Shown here one piece after another: positions 45,149 to 57,539 of a DNA stretch of 64,000 nt. The position numbers were made by a program, and so were the translations under genes. The stretch's first letter is position 1, and each line of letters begins with the position of its first letter. The notes beneath the pieces are model-generated. The model was not told the DNA's origin. It was given only the letters and a program-made list of their open reading frames with translations, and did not search any database. Origin of the DNA: Sipunculus nudus (lineage: Eukaryota > Annelida > Sipuncula > Golfingiida > Sipunculidae). The stretch spans positions 14,653,501 to 14,717,500 of the forward strand of contig CM049308.1 in the NCBI GenBank assembly GCA_026874595.1. Direction: 5' to 3'.

Positions 45149-48038
45149 CAGTGGCGGATCCAGAGGGGGAGCTTTGGGGGCTTTCAGCCCCCCCCTAGAT
45201 TGAAACATTGTTATCATTTTTTTATCAGAGGAGATTTTTTTTTATATTATTTTTAGTTGCCATCACATATCATCCTTTCAACTGAAAAACAAAGGTTGAA
45301 AACCCCAGGAATCCCTAGGAGAAACGCATGTCTGCACCAGTATCAGGCATCTTTTTATTCCCACACTGATAGGAGAAAGGTCTACTAAAATGGTCCCCGT
45401 CTGTCAGTCCCTCAGTCCTTTTGTCTGTCTGTCCTTCAATCCATCCGTCCGTCCCGCACCATCACTGATGCCACACTTTCATAGTTAAATAAATGACCGG
45501 GGACAATGGTGGCCCAAGGTCCTTGTTACATTTTTATATAATTCATTGGGCATTTTACAACAATGGTTTTAGACGTTAAAAATTTCGATCTACATGATCT
45601 ATCATCCGTTGCCCCTTAAGCATTTCTCGTGCAATGTTCCAGCTGTCCTTTGGCTTGGACATCTTGCTTGTGAACATGATTAAGCGTTAAAATAAAAAGC
45701 AAGTCTTAATCACCTCTCTTTATGCTAGAAATAGAAATGCATTTTAGAATTCAGACGTATATATAAAAGGCATCTGACATTTGAACGTATAAAAGCAAGT
45801 TATAGAATAATGAAGCAAATGCACACATGGAAAAGTAATTTTAAGCTATACCAGTTATTCAAAATAAACGCTGGTGAGTAATACCTCAAAAAGTAGTTCG
45901 AGAATAATATTCAGTTTTTCGTTTGCCTTTTTCAATGATGTTTAATGCACTTAAAGATTTTAATATGTAGGGGTGTCTTTATTTTATGACTGATAAATTA
46001 TTTGAGATTAAATAATGAACGAAATGTTTACATCGTTAGGAACTTGTGCTCACGTCATGTTCATCTCAATACGATACTTTAAAAAGAGATTATTAAAATA
46101 CCCAAGTCTTATTTTTATTGTTACGGTACCTGATTATAACAGATCACGTAATCATGACAAGCATTAATTTTGTTACGGAGTTAAAAAAATGAGATTCCGC
46201 AACACTAGGCAGCGTGATATGTTTAGGGGAATGAATGAAGAAGTCAATGGTTTTTGTTCACAAATAATTAAAATTTATTCTTAGAACAGTCCTTACATTA
46301 CAATACACTAAATAAATACAATTACACAGTATAACAATAATAATAAAAATGTACATCACCAGAGTGTCCGGATCCTAGGCTTTGATTTCTGGATAATACC
46401 ACTGCAACAGCTCAACGAGAGTCCTTTAACACAAATAATCCCCGTAAATAGTTCAAATAAATCTTCCCAGAGAATAGTCCGATTCAATCCCGAAATCAGT
46501 GTGTTGTAATCCAAAAGTGAAGCTCTGGTAATAATCTACGCTCTTTACACAGCGCTTTACCTATAGGGTTACTACCTATATCGTAAGGCGCTGTTTGTTA
46601 TGACCTCGTATCCTGAATTGCAACACCAGAGGGGAGCACTGTATTTTTGTCCAATCAGATGAGACCTTGTGCTGGAAGACAAAGCCAAGCGAGGAATACT
46701 CAGAGCCAATTCATTTCTTTTTGAGTGACAGCTCATCCCCCAGCGTAACCGTCTGAACAGGTCACAGGCTCAGAGAGAATTGCCCCTGACGTGGTTTGCT
46801 TAGGGCCTTGGGCACATAGGATGCTCGGCGGGTGAGCTGTAATTCAAACGAAACGTAACAACAAAGGCTGCGTGCACACTTCGCTGGCTGGTTTCAGTTC
46901 TGCAGACAACAAATACATGGCTACGCTAACACAGTCATAATGTCATAATCGAAACGGTCGATGATGCGAGAATGCAGAGGGAGCAATTTAAATTCGACCG
47001 GAAACTCATCAAGCGGCGCTTGAAGCGCAGCAATGGGCGGAGCCAGGATGTTTGTCGAGTGTTTGTTTATTGGCATCTGATTGGCTGCTTGTCACATCAT
47101 ACGCACGTTTATTTTAGTGGACAACGAACCCCCATCTGGTGACTAAATATATCATAAACGGTCAAAGCTGGCAGCGTGAAAATCAGTTGCTTCTTTAGAA
47201 TCGCAAGATTTCCGCTGCCTCGGGAGCGTAGTAATAATCCCAAAGGCAGACTGAAGACAATCCGTATATAAATTCTGTATAAAATCCGTTGAAGATCTGT
47301 AAGTTCTGCAATTATCATTGAGTCCCCCTCCCCCCCCCCCCCCCCCCCAAAAAAAAACACGGACGAGAGAGTCATACTCATCGTGTCCGCTGGTATTTTT
47401 CTCTCTGCCGGCTCTGAACATATTTATAGCTTTTTTCACCCGAAGCCAAGAAACTTCCATATTCACGAATACTTCAAAGAACACAACAATACACACGTGC
47501 TCATACCGCATGAACAATCCCGAAAATTCTAGACTACAACGAGCGCTGTGACGCTAAACGCCAGAGTTCAGCCAGTGCGGTTCCCATAGCAGCGCACAGG
47601 GTTTGCGCTTAACACGAATGAGAATTCCGAGCACATGCCAAGTTATGTAATATCCCAAGCATAACAAACAGATACATGTAACATTATTTACAAATCGGTT
47701 GATAAAAGGAAACAAAATAATGTCCAGATCATTTATTCTTTTGCTATCGATTCCCCATTCTTACTGCTTGCTCCGGAGAAGTTTTTATTTGTCAAGTTAA
47801 TTTTTCCTCTGCGAAGCAAGGTTAATCATGTAATTATCGACGTTGGTTGATTCGTTGATTTGAAACATTTTTTAAAAATAATTATTCTGAAGTTAATGAA
47901 TAGAAAAAGGGCAGTTTTTCGTTTTAAAATGGCAAAGAATTCAGTTTTTTTAGGTTTAAAGTGACTTAAATTCAAATAACGTATCCAACAATGGACTGAT
48001 TATAACCTTTTGAACATCAGAAGTTTACACTATAATAA

Positions 48039-48089
<51 letters not shown>

Positions 48090-48124
48090 GATAATAAGAT
48101 AAATGTCTATGGCAAGTGCCTGCG

Positions 48125-48176
<52 letters not shown>

Positions 48177-48228
48177 AAGTGTCAACTAGCCCCCCCCCCC
48201 CTCTTGCAAAATCCTGGATCCGCCCCTG
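45149..48228. mobile_element. 3.1-kb segment bounded by inverted CAG(T/G)GGCGGATCCAG termini
   Basis: Left end CAGTGGCGGATCCAGAGGGG and right end CCTGGATCCGCCCCTG are inverted to each other, with AGTTT on both outer sides as a possible 5-bp target duplication. No equivalent segment lies in unit A. Inside are a CTGTCTGTCC-type run (45395-45450), a GC-richer stretch (46600-47600) with poly-C (47329-47348), and two (TA)n tracts (48045-48082, 48129-48172). No transposase is visible. It may be one large non-autonomous element or two single ends brought together. Confidence 0.5.
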
Positions 48229-50686
48229 AGTTTAGTTTACCAGCAAAGCCATCCCTGCGCACGGTCTCAGTATCTCAACTTCAAATAATTCTGCGTGTGA
48301 GTAAACACGGTCCAAATGTCTCTATTAACAATAACAATCTTACATTATATCTTACATATTATAAACTTTTTAACATTCATAAGAATTCTTAACATATGGA
48401 CCTGTAGACAATTTGTTAAAGCATTAATATATTTCACACGTCATATGCTCTAAGCTTTTTGTAGCCGCTCCAGTCTGCTAGCCACTATATGGCATTATAA
48501 GCCCATTTTCCAAAACTGAAATTGTTACAATATTGTTAATGGATTTAACAAAATGCTTAGTCGAAATGAGGAGAGCTTGGTAAATTACACTATTCATACG
48601 AACTTTTAAACTAATAAAAAAAAAACTTTTACAAGTTTTTTTTTTAAATAAAAAAGTGCTGGCGGTTCAGGTATTGTCAAGTCATGGTGAATATTTCTAT
48701 AAAAAAAGCTTTTAAACAAACGTTTGCGAAATTTCTTTAGAAAGATGTTTTATGATAGGCTTCAGGATTTCGTTTTCCATCCAAATTTATGGCACATGAA
48801 CATTTAAAATATTTGTCATATTATCTGACGCTTTTAATTGAATTTGGCTGAATATGAAAGTTTCCTAACAAAACCATTGTGGCACACAGACTTACTATCT
48901 TCAGTTGTGTTGTTTTATACGTTCTAATGGTTCTGTGTATGAGTAAACACAGTCAGCATGTTTTTTTCATTACCATTGCAAGACTGCGTGACCAGAGGTC
49001 CAATCTTTCAATAGCCGTGACAACCCGACTCAGCAGGCAATCGGATAATTGGGCTGGTAAGCCTACTCGAGTCGTGATACAAGTTATATCAAGGAATGTA
49101 TCGCTGTGGTCTTCCATCAGGTTGCATTCATATTTTGGTAAACGGTCCATAATCTCAATATTATGCTAAAAATAATGAATTTACACAATAGTATACATAT
49201 GAGCTCACACCTTAAACTGAAACACCGTCTCCATGGACACGGGCAATTTCGTATATCGCCTGCAAGCTACCTGCGTCCTGTACCCCGTGCGAGCCATGCT
49301 TGTGTTCATGCGGTCATAAATTCAACAAACACGCCAAGGGGTTTACCAATGTGCTGGGTTAAAACGGAACTTTTCTCGCTCATGTTTGGTATTAAAAGAA
49401 AGTACATAAAAAAAGCCAACGACTGGTCTGGTTTATGTTGATTGGCAGTATACCTGTAGGCTATAAACGTCAGATATGACGAAAATCATTTGCATTTTTA
49501 TAAGGCCTTATAATGCGTTCCTCAGAATTAGATGTAATGACACTGAGCCAGTAATCTGGTCGTAATGCCAGAAGATCGATATGACGCTTATCTTGCACAT
49601 GCATGGCAACTCCTAAACAAGGAGAAGAGGCCCTAAAGAAGAAACACACAAGAAACACCAGTCGGAAGTTTAAAAATCTTGATTTGTGAAATTGCGGGGG
49701 ACGGCTTTCAGCTGGCGTGGGCGCTATGTTTATGGCACCGATCGCGCCTGGTGGATACTCTTTGTCAATTGTGTACAGCAGTAACCACACCCTTTCAGAC
49801 CGAAATGTTATGCAGTTACCATACGATTTTAAGGATAATGTATATTTAACATGCTTGGTTTATGAATAGGTCCCTTTAGGAAAAAACGTTCTTTCCCATT
49901 GTACTTCCAAGTTGATTCTTTAACTATCATGATTATGGCTAGTTCCGTTCCCAGCCATCCCACTCTATTATAGAAAACTTTTTTTCATATGTTTATAAAA
50001 TGGTTAAGGACCAAACGTAAAATAACCGGGCATTTTATAATACGTTGTGTCTAAATGATAACATTTATGAAGTACTAGCTAATATTTAAACTTTTGTATT
50101 ATTCCGTGCATGCCACAGACATGAAAAAACTTGAATAGGAATAGATGGTGAGCTGTCGGTTTTGAGGAGTGGCCTGTACTTAAGCTTACGGGGATTTTAG
50201 ATTTTCTGCAATGCATTTTCTGTTTAATAGAACAAAAGTACTCGGGGGGGGGGGGGGGGGGATTGCAGTATCTGCGATTTACACATATAATAAAGTTTGT
50301 ATTTATTCATTTAAACGCTTGGAACTTTCTGTAGTTGTTAAGTTAAAGGTTAACTGCTGTGTGTTCTTATGAATATCAAGGGTACATACATGCCCACTAA
50401 ATGCATTTAAACTGCTATAATAAAGCTCAGTGCATGGTGACGTCATCCATGTCACATCTGTGATCACGATTGTTTTATCATGTATTAACGACATCAATAA
50501 CACGTAAAGAAAGAAACAAAACAACACGTGACTGGTACTAGTCAATAGTAGGCGTCCTTAAGTAGATTTGATTTTATCGAATCACGCAGAAATTTTGTAT
50601 TTGCTTAATCGTATAAAAAATGTATGTCAGGCCACACAAATCAATTAATTGTTCGACAAATTCGCCCTTTCCATTTTTCATTATTG
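48229..50686. other. Intergenic part of unit B, no clear gene
   Basis: From about 48340 it aligns with 20330 onward of unit A. The short ORF of 20991 is broken here (about 49602). A poly-G tract lies at 50246-50262. Reading frames up to 106 codons are not conserved in unit A. Confidence 0.55.
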
Positions 50687-50730
50687 TATCCCCAGACAAA
50701 GTCGGGGGATACTATGTTTTCATACCGGTC

Positions 50731-50763
<33 letters not shown>
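50731..50763. repeat. (CCG)11 microsatellite
   Basis: Eleven uninterrupted CCG triplets. Reading frames here give poly-Pro or poly-Ala only. Confidence 0.95.
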
Positions 50764-50764
<1 letters not shown>

Positions 50765-51399
50765 ATATGAATCTTGTTGGCGCGATAACCCAAAAAATAT
50801 TTCACGGAACTTTACCAAACTTGGTATATGTATAGATATGGGTAAGAGGACGACGCCTATTTTAAATGAGGTCATGACCTTTACTAGGAGAGTGTCCTTG
50901 ACCTTGAATAGGTCCATTTTTGGGGAAAATCACACAAATTCTTTAATATCTCAAGAAATCTTGCATGGATTTATCCCAAAATCAAGTTGATGGAAGATCA
51001 TGGATAGGGTTGTCATGTTCCACAAACTGGTGGCGCCACCTATTATTCTTTACTTGTTTTTGTGCCGTGTAATACCCCCTAAATTGCCACCTTACAGCAC
51101 TGTGAGCATTATAAGTCAAAAACTAATGGACAGATTTCTTTTATATTATGCATATACATAGGTATGGGTTATGGGATGATGCTTATTTAAATTGGGGTCA
51201 TGACCTTTCCTATGATAGTGGCCTTGACCTTGAATATTGCCATATATGGTGAAAATCAAACACCTCTTATGATATCTCCAGTGTTGATAGCCATATGGAA
51301 TTCAAACATGACTTATGTATGGCCCACCACTAAAGTAAGAACCCTATAGGTTCTAGGGTCATGAGGTCAAGGTCACTGGACTGGCATTTTAAAAGATAC

Positions 51400-54010
51400 T
51401 GTGGATGCATTTTAAGCCAAACTTTCATCCCAGGTCTTCCATCTTGAATATATAGCTCACTTGCCAATAATGGATGATCCATATAAATTTTGGGGTCACA
51501 AGGTCAAAGGTCAAGGCCACAGGAGCTATCTGTCCAAAAATTAGTTTCTGGATGATAATTCCTGCTTTTATTGATGTAATGATTTCAAAATTGACTTATA
51601 TATGTCCCATTGAAAAAGCAAGACCCAAATTGATTTTGAGGTCAAAGGTCAAGGTCACAGGAAACCTCTTTAAAAAGATTGTGGATGCATTTTCAGCCAA
51701 ACAATTCATCTCAGATCTTTCATCTTGCACATATAGTTCACCTGCCAAGAGTGGAAGACCCCTATCAACTTTGAGGTCACAAGGTCAAAGGTGAAGGTCA
51801 CAGGAGCCATATGTCCAAAAATTAGTTTCTGGATGATAATTCCTGCTTTTATTGATGTATGGATTTCAAACTTGACTTATATATGTCCCATTGGAAAAGC
51901 AAGACCCAAATTGATTTTGGGGTCATGAGGTCAAAGGTCAAGGTCACAGGACACATCTTTAAAAAGATGTGGATGCATTTTCAGCCAAACATTTCATCTC
52001 AGACCTTTCATCTTGCACATATAAGTCATCTGCCAATAGAGGAAGACCCCTATCAATTTTGAGGTCACAAGGTCAAAGGTGAAGGTCACAGGAGCCATCT
52101 GTCCAAAAATTAGTTTCTGGATGATAATTCCATCTTTTATTGATGTATGGATTTCAAACTATACTTGTATTTGACCCATTGGAAATGCAAAACCGGAATT
52201 GAATTTTGGGTCATGAGGTCAAAGGTCAAGGTCACAGGACACATCTTTAAAAAGATTGTGGATGCATTTTCAGCCATACAATTCATCTCAGATCTTTCAT
52301 TTTGCACATATAGTTCACCTGCCAAGAGTGGAAGACCCCTATCAATTTTGAGGTCACAAGGTCAAAGGTGAAGGTCACAGGAGCCATATGTCCAAAAATT
52401 AGTTTCTGGATGATAATTCCTGCTTTTATTGATGTATGGATTTCAAACTTGACTTATATATGTCCCATTGGAAAAGCAAGACCCAAATTGATTTTGGGGT
52501 CATGAGGTCAAAGGTCAAGGTCACAGGACACATCTTTAAAAAGATGTGGATGCATTTTCAGCCAAACATTTCATCTCAGATCTTTCATCTTGCACATATA
52601 GTTCACCTGCCAAGAGAGGAAGAACCCTATCAATTTTGAGGTCACAAGGTCAAAGGTGAAGGTCACAGGAGCCATCTGTCCAAAAATTAGTTTCTGGATG
52701 ATAATTCCTTCTTTTATTGATGTTTGGATTTCAAACTTGACTTGTATTTGACCCATTGGAAAAGCAAGACTGGAATTGAATTTGGGGTCATGAGGTCAAA
52801 GGTCAAGGTCAAAAGAAACCTCTATAAAAAGATTGTGGATGCATTTTCAGCCAAACAATTCATCTCAGATCTTTCATCTTGCACATATAGTTCACCTGCC
52901 AAGAGTGGAAGACCCCTATTAATTTTGAGGTCACAAGGTCAAAGGTGAAGGTCACAGGAGCCATATGTCCAAAAATTAGTTTCTGGATGATAATTCCTGC
53001 TTTTATTGATGTATGGATTTCAAACTTGACTTATATATGTCCCATTGGAAAAGCAAGACCCAAATTGATTTTGGGGTCATGAGGTCAAAGGTCAAGGTCA
53101 CATCTTAAAAAAGATGTGGATGCATTTTCAGCCAAACATTTCATCTCAGGTCTTACATCTTGCACATATAGTTCACCTGCCAAGAGAGGAAGAACCCTAT
53201 CAGTTTTGAGGTCACAAGGTCAAAGGTGAAGGTCACAGGAGCCATCTGTCCAAAAATTAGTTTCTGGATGATAATTCCATCTTTTACTGATGTATGGATT
53301 TCAAACTTTGCTTTGTTATTGACCCATTAGAAAAGCAAGACCCAAATTGATTTTGGGGTCATGAGGTCAAAGGTCAAGGTCACAGGAAACCTCTTTAAAA
53401 AGATTGTGGATGCATTTTCAGCCAAACAATTCATCTCAGATCTTTCCTCTTGCACATATAGTTTACCTGCCAAGAGTGGAAGATCTGTATCAATTTTGAG
53501 GTCACAAGGTCAAAGATGAAGGTCACAGGAGCCATATGTCCAAAAATTAGTTTCTGGATGATAATTCCTGCTTTTATTGATGTATAGATTTCAAACTTGA
53601 CTTGTATATGTCCCATTGGAAAAGTAAGACCAAAATTGATTTTGGGGTCATGAGGTCAAAGGTCAAGGTCACAGGACACATCTTTAAAAAGATGTGGATG
53701 CATTTTCAGCCAAACATTTCATCTCATATCTTTCATCTTGCACATATAGTTCTCCTGCCAAGAGAGGAAGAACACTATCAATTTTGAGGTCACAAGGTCA
53801 AAGGTGAAGGTCACAGGAGCCATCTGTCCAAAAATAAGTTTCTGGATGATAATTCCTGCTTTATTGATGTATAGATTTCAAACTTGACTTGCATATGTCC
53901 CATTGGAAAGCAAGACCAAAATTGATTTTGGGGTTATGAGATCAAAGGTCAAGGTCACAGGACACATCTTTAAAAAGATCAAGGTCACAGGACCAACATC
54001 TTCAACAAGA
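51400..54010 (+). repeat. ~288-bp dimeric satellite, nine copies
   Basis: The phrase GATGCATTTTCAGCCAAAC or a variant recurs at about 51403, 51683, 51970, 52258, 52546, 52838, 53115, 53406 and 53698. CAAAAATTAGTTTCTGGATG alternates with it midway. Each unit has two half-units, one with GAGGTCAAAGGTCAAGGTCA and one with GTCACAAGGTCAAAGGTGAA. Recurrent frames of 60-106 codons are by-products of the repeat. Confidence 0.93.
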
Positions 54011-54152
54011 TTGTGGATCGTTAGATGGAATAAACAATAAATGTGCCAAGTGTCAGTATATGCTGCTAAAAATGGGGGTCCGTTCTTGTAGGAGGGGGGC
54101 CTACTATGTCTGGGGATACTCTGGCACCTGCGGTGCCAAGAAATGTCTAGTT

Positions 54153-55282
54153 ATTTTTTTTTTTGCAGATGAGGACAAGGTTTTCTGTAATGGTGCTAAT
54201 TTGTGCTCTTACACCGATTCCCTAAAAGAACCCTTAATTAGTATTGAAAATGGAATAAATATTGTGTTGATTATATGCAACAAGTCAAGAACTGATTCGA
54301 TGTTTATTATTTTTCCTAATAAATTCCACGCCATATAAATTTTTTTCCCGTTTATGTTTTTCACCAATTTGCCAATGAAGAAACAAACATGGCTGTGTCT
54401 TCATTCAAATAAAGTTTCTAGACTAGAGAACTGTCTGCGGGTGGCTGTGATGCTCAGCCGTTCATCACGGCGTGGGCGTGGTTGCTGCTGCTCTGCTAGC
54501 ACGCACGGCTTCTCGTCTTTACCTCGGTGCTGGGCGTCTTGGATCTCTCTTCGCTTGGCTTGGTGTGGCCTCTTCAAGAATCTTCACAGACTTCGCTACT
54601 TTTTCTTTTTACGATATATGGAGGACAAAATACCTGGAAACAAACTTCTGAACTGTTTCCTATGGTGAGTGAGCCGATGCAGGCCCCGGCTCGCTGGAGT
54701 CTTCGCGATCGGCCCGAGCCCGGAGTCCACTTTTTTCGTACTTTTGTCTCCATAGTCCGTATAACAATTATTTTTGTGTGTGGCCTTTTCTGTCTGCTAT
54801 TTTCAATAATCTGTGTACCAGGATATATAAAAGATAACCACATCAAACACTTGGGGTACATAGTCAACAGGTGCATGTCTTATCATTTTTGGTTGTGAAT
54901 GGTCTACTCCTGGTTTAATCCCACTGTACTGGTGTTCATTACATAACTAAAGCACAAATACTTTATAATGTATTGATACAGGGCCATGCACGAAACCTGT
55001 GTCAAGTCAGAGCTATTATATTTCGAAATGTGCATGAATAAAGGCAACAAATTTTGCATTGTTTATAAAATTAACCGAAGCGCAAACTTTTCAAAAGTAA
55101 GTATTTAAGGAAAACAACGGCACTCTTGGATTTCGTTTTAAACTGGGTTTTATAGGAGTTGAAACTTGGTCAAGGAGCTAAATCGTTGCAAGCTTTCCTG
55201 ATCACATTTAGATAACGTTCTCCTTAATTGCCTAGTTAAATCGGATAAAAATTAAAGTGTCTAAATCAGGAATTATATATAC

Positions 55283-55345
<63 letters not shown>

Positions 55346-56003
55346 CGGGTTCAATCAGTAGTTATTACAGTCATGAAGATTATTTTATAATATCTGCTTT
55401 TCCCCTCTAAATTACATATATTTCCTATATTTTATGGATTCTATAACCTTTGTCGCTAAATTTAGCGAACACTCTATTTGTAGATAATTACATGTAGTGA
55501 GAGTTTGGGCAACCTGACCGGATTAGTGTCAATTACAGGCTCAGAACACTAAATTGTTTGGGAGACCATCGTCATCCGTATAAATAAATAACACTGGTGT
55601 AAGTAAACACACCTTTATTAATGCAACAAAACCCAAGGTACATAAATGAGTTTAAAAGTTTCCAAAGTTATGTTCAGGGCTGCCCTGCTTATTTAAAGTA
55701 CCACTGAGTGACCCATTTGATTGACAGTGGGGCAGGTCATACATTTAAACACATCACAAAACACATTATACAATACACAGTACAAAATGAATATTCATAC
55801 AGCTCCAAATTCCGTTCCCAGCCAAACAGAATTAAAGTGCATGGTTCAATGGCGCAGCGTCCAATTATTTCTTGAATTTACAACATTTAAAATAAGTACT
55901 TGGCAACCAACGTAAAGACAAACAAAATTAATATCATCCAGATTCTTTTACAATTTTTTTTCGCAATTTGATACAAGAAAGAAAATAATTGATTTTTTTT
56001 CAG
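54153..56003. other. No clear gene
   Basis: Contains a GC-rich stretch (54420-54730) without a recognisable product, a long (TA)n tract (55275-55342), and sequence that rejoins unit A homology near 55890. Confidence 0.5.
55275..55342. repeat. (TA)n microsatellite
   Basis: Long near-pure TA run. Others are at 48045-48082, 48129-48172, 57496-57537, 59850-59906 and 60811-60861. Confidence 0.9.
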
Positions 56004-56216
56004 AATTTCATATGTATTTTAATATACCGCATTAGTTGCTCTAGCCTTGACTTCTGGGCCTGCGCACACAACGTTTTGGGTTCCCTGCTGTTCAGGTTGA
56101 TGTCGTATCGGACAAATGAAGTCAAGAGTCTCAACATGCACCTAATAAAACAATACGATCACTTCAAATTGACATGTATGGCAACACGCAATAAACCCGT
56201 GCTGAGCTTAAGTTAA
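56004..56216 (+). CDS. Candidate conserved exon or small ORF, unit B copy
   Basis: After TTTTTTTTTCAG the frame reads NFICILIYRISCSSLDFWAC and ends with a tail containing MSYRTNEVKSLNMHLIKQYD, stopping at 56214-56216. It is 10 codons shorter than 22618-22859 by an in-frame gap, and the tail is nearly unchanged. No family is recognised. Confidence 0.3.
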   Translation, partial: NFICILIYRISCSSLDFWACAHNVLGSLLFRLMSYRTNEVKSLNMHLIKQYDHFKLTCMATRNKPVLSLS

Positions 56217-57338
56217 CATGTTGATAAGGAAGTGATTCATTAAACCGGAGACCCGCGCCCGGGCATACCCGTTCATGCCGCAATGGTGGTCCTCAAATTA
56301 ACAAGTATATTTTAACATTCAAAAAGTTGAGAAATTTTCTTTGACTGCGGGCGGTTTCAGATATATTTCATCGGTGAAAGTCCAGAATATATGGAAATGA
56401 AAATCGTACACTGGATTTTATCAGCATGGGCTTACGGGATTTCTGCCGGAAGCCCAGCTTTTCTGAACACAGGTGAGCACTTGTGATTAATCTTCACTCC
56501 AGGTGAGGTAATGTAATCCTCACTCCCGATTGATATGGGTTAATTAATCAGTCATTCTTGATGTAAAGTTCATTTTCAGTGAAATACCTATGTGACTGTC
56601 TAATATATATTTATACAGATGATCTGAAAGTGTATGTCGCCTCTGATATCACATGAACACGACTGAGCGAGTGCGTTATGTTTTTGGGCTTTCAAAACAA
56701 CTCTGGGTAAATGATTAACTGTAGGTGTGTCATGTCTTAAACAATGTTCATATACCCTTGAGCGGTTGGTACTGGGAAATCTAATAAAATTGATAAATAA
56801 TGTAGCACAGCATAACCCGGCCTTGGTGGGGTAGTACTTCAGCCAGACCCCAAAATTTGGATCATCGGTACCATTTTGGTGACAAATTTTCACCATGTGT
56901 GCTTGATAGATATACATGTGTAGGTAATAAAAATGCCTGATAACAGTATGAAAGTGGTAGCTTTCAGTGGATAAATGGATGTTTTATGTCGGATGACATA
57001 TATTTTTTTTTCATTTCAAGAACATTGACTTCAGAGTGGTTATAAACCCATACTCCTTAATATGCTAAAAGTATCCAGTCAAATTCGGTCTCAAATGATA
57101 GCTTAAACCATACGCTTCAGTATTACATGCTATTTAGGACCACTGGGTGTATACTGCTTAAGTAATATATTCTTACAGTTACACTCACCCCTAAGGAAAA
57201 CTACAAAGGAGTGGTTATATAAATTTACTTAAAACAACTTAATATTCCAAACTTATATCCAGCAAAATAATCTTTCCAATTATGTATCATTTATGATCAA
57301 TAGGTGTTTACCTACAGTTATTCTTTCTTATGCCCTCA

Positions 57339-57440
57339 CAGGGGCGGATCCAGGATTAAAGAAAGAAGGGGTCCACCCCAGGACTGATGGCAAAACCTGT
57401 AAAAAAGGTCCCAAGGTCCGGAAAGGGGGGGGGGGCAAGG
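57339..57440 (+). mobile_element. Single end of a CAGGGGCGGATCCAG element
   Basis: CAGGGGCGGATCCAGGATTA with the usual G-rich interior (GGTCCACC, poly-G at 57426-57433). No inverted partner was found to the right, so it looks truncated. Confidence 0.5.
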
Positions 57441-57491
57441 ACACAGTCAAAAGTCTGATACCCACTTCTGCCTCTCTCTTGAGAAAAATAC

Positions 57492-57539
<48 letters not shown>

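Larger units (their letters stand above)
50687..54152 (+). mobile_element. Second Helentron-like family, with AGGTCA-rich satellite core
   Basis: The 5' end has TATCCCCAGAC (50687-50697). Its exact inverse GTCTGGGGATA is at 54108-54118, followed by a hairpin GGCACC-TGC-GGTGCC (54123-54137) and AAGAAATGTCTAG then TT. A subterminal inverse followed by a hairpin is again the Helitron/Helentron design, and the CTAG ending fits Helitron termini. The element starts with a (CCG)11 run (50731-50763). Unit A lacks it. Confidence 0.7.
31771..56427 (+). repeat. Segmental duplication unit B
   Basis: Partner of 4798-23053, in direct orientation and offset by about 27 kb. It is larger mainly because of insertions at 36301-41450, 45149-48228 and 50687-54152. 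The right limit is near 56427, where both copies share ACGTACACTGGATTTTATCA-like sequence and then diverge. Confidence 0.85.

Noticed and set aside
47109-47551. ORFs of 77-121 codons on both strands with Gly or Pro runs
   Set aside because: They arise from the poly-C/poly-G tract, and opposite-strand frames are equally long.
50649-50990. ORFs with poly-Ala or poly-Pro
   Set aside because: They come from the (CCG)11 run and have no conserved domain.
51474-53787. Recurring ORFs such as MDFKLDLYMSHWKSKTQIDF
   Set aside because: By-products of the 288-bp satellite. The frame recurs at monomer spacing without any start or domain logic.
54354-54898. ORFs of 104 and 123 codons near a GC-rich stretch
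   Set aside because: Overlapping in different frames and antisense, with no recognisable domain and no paralogue in unit A.
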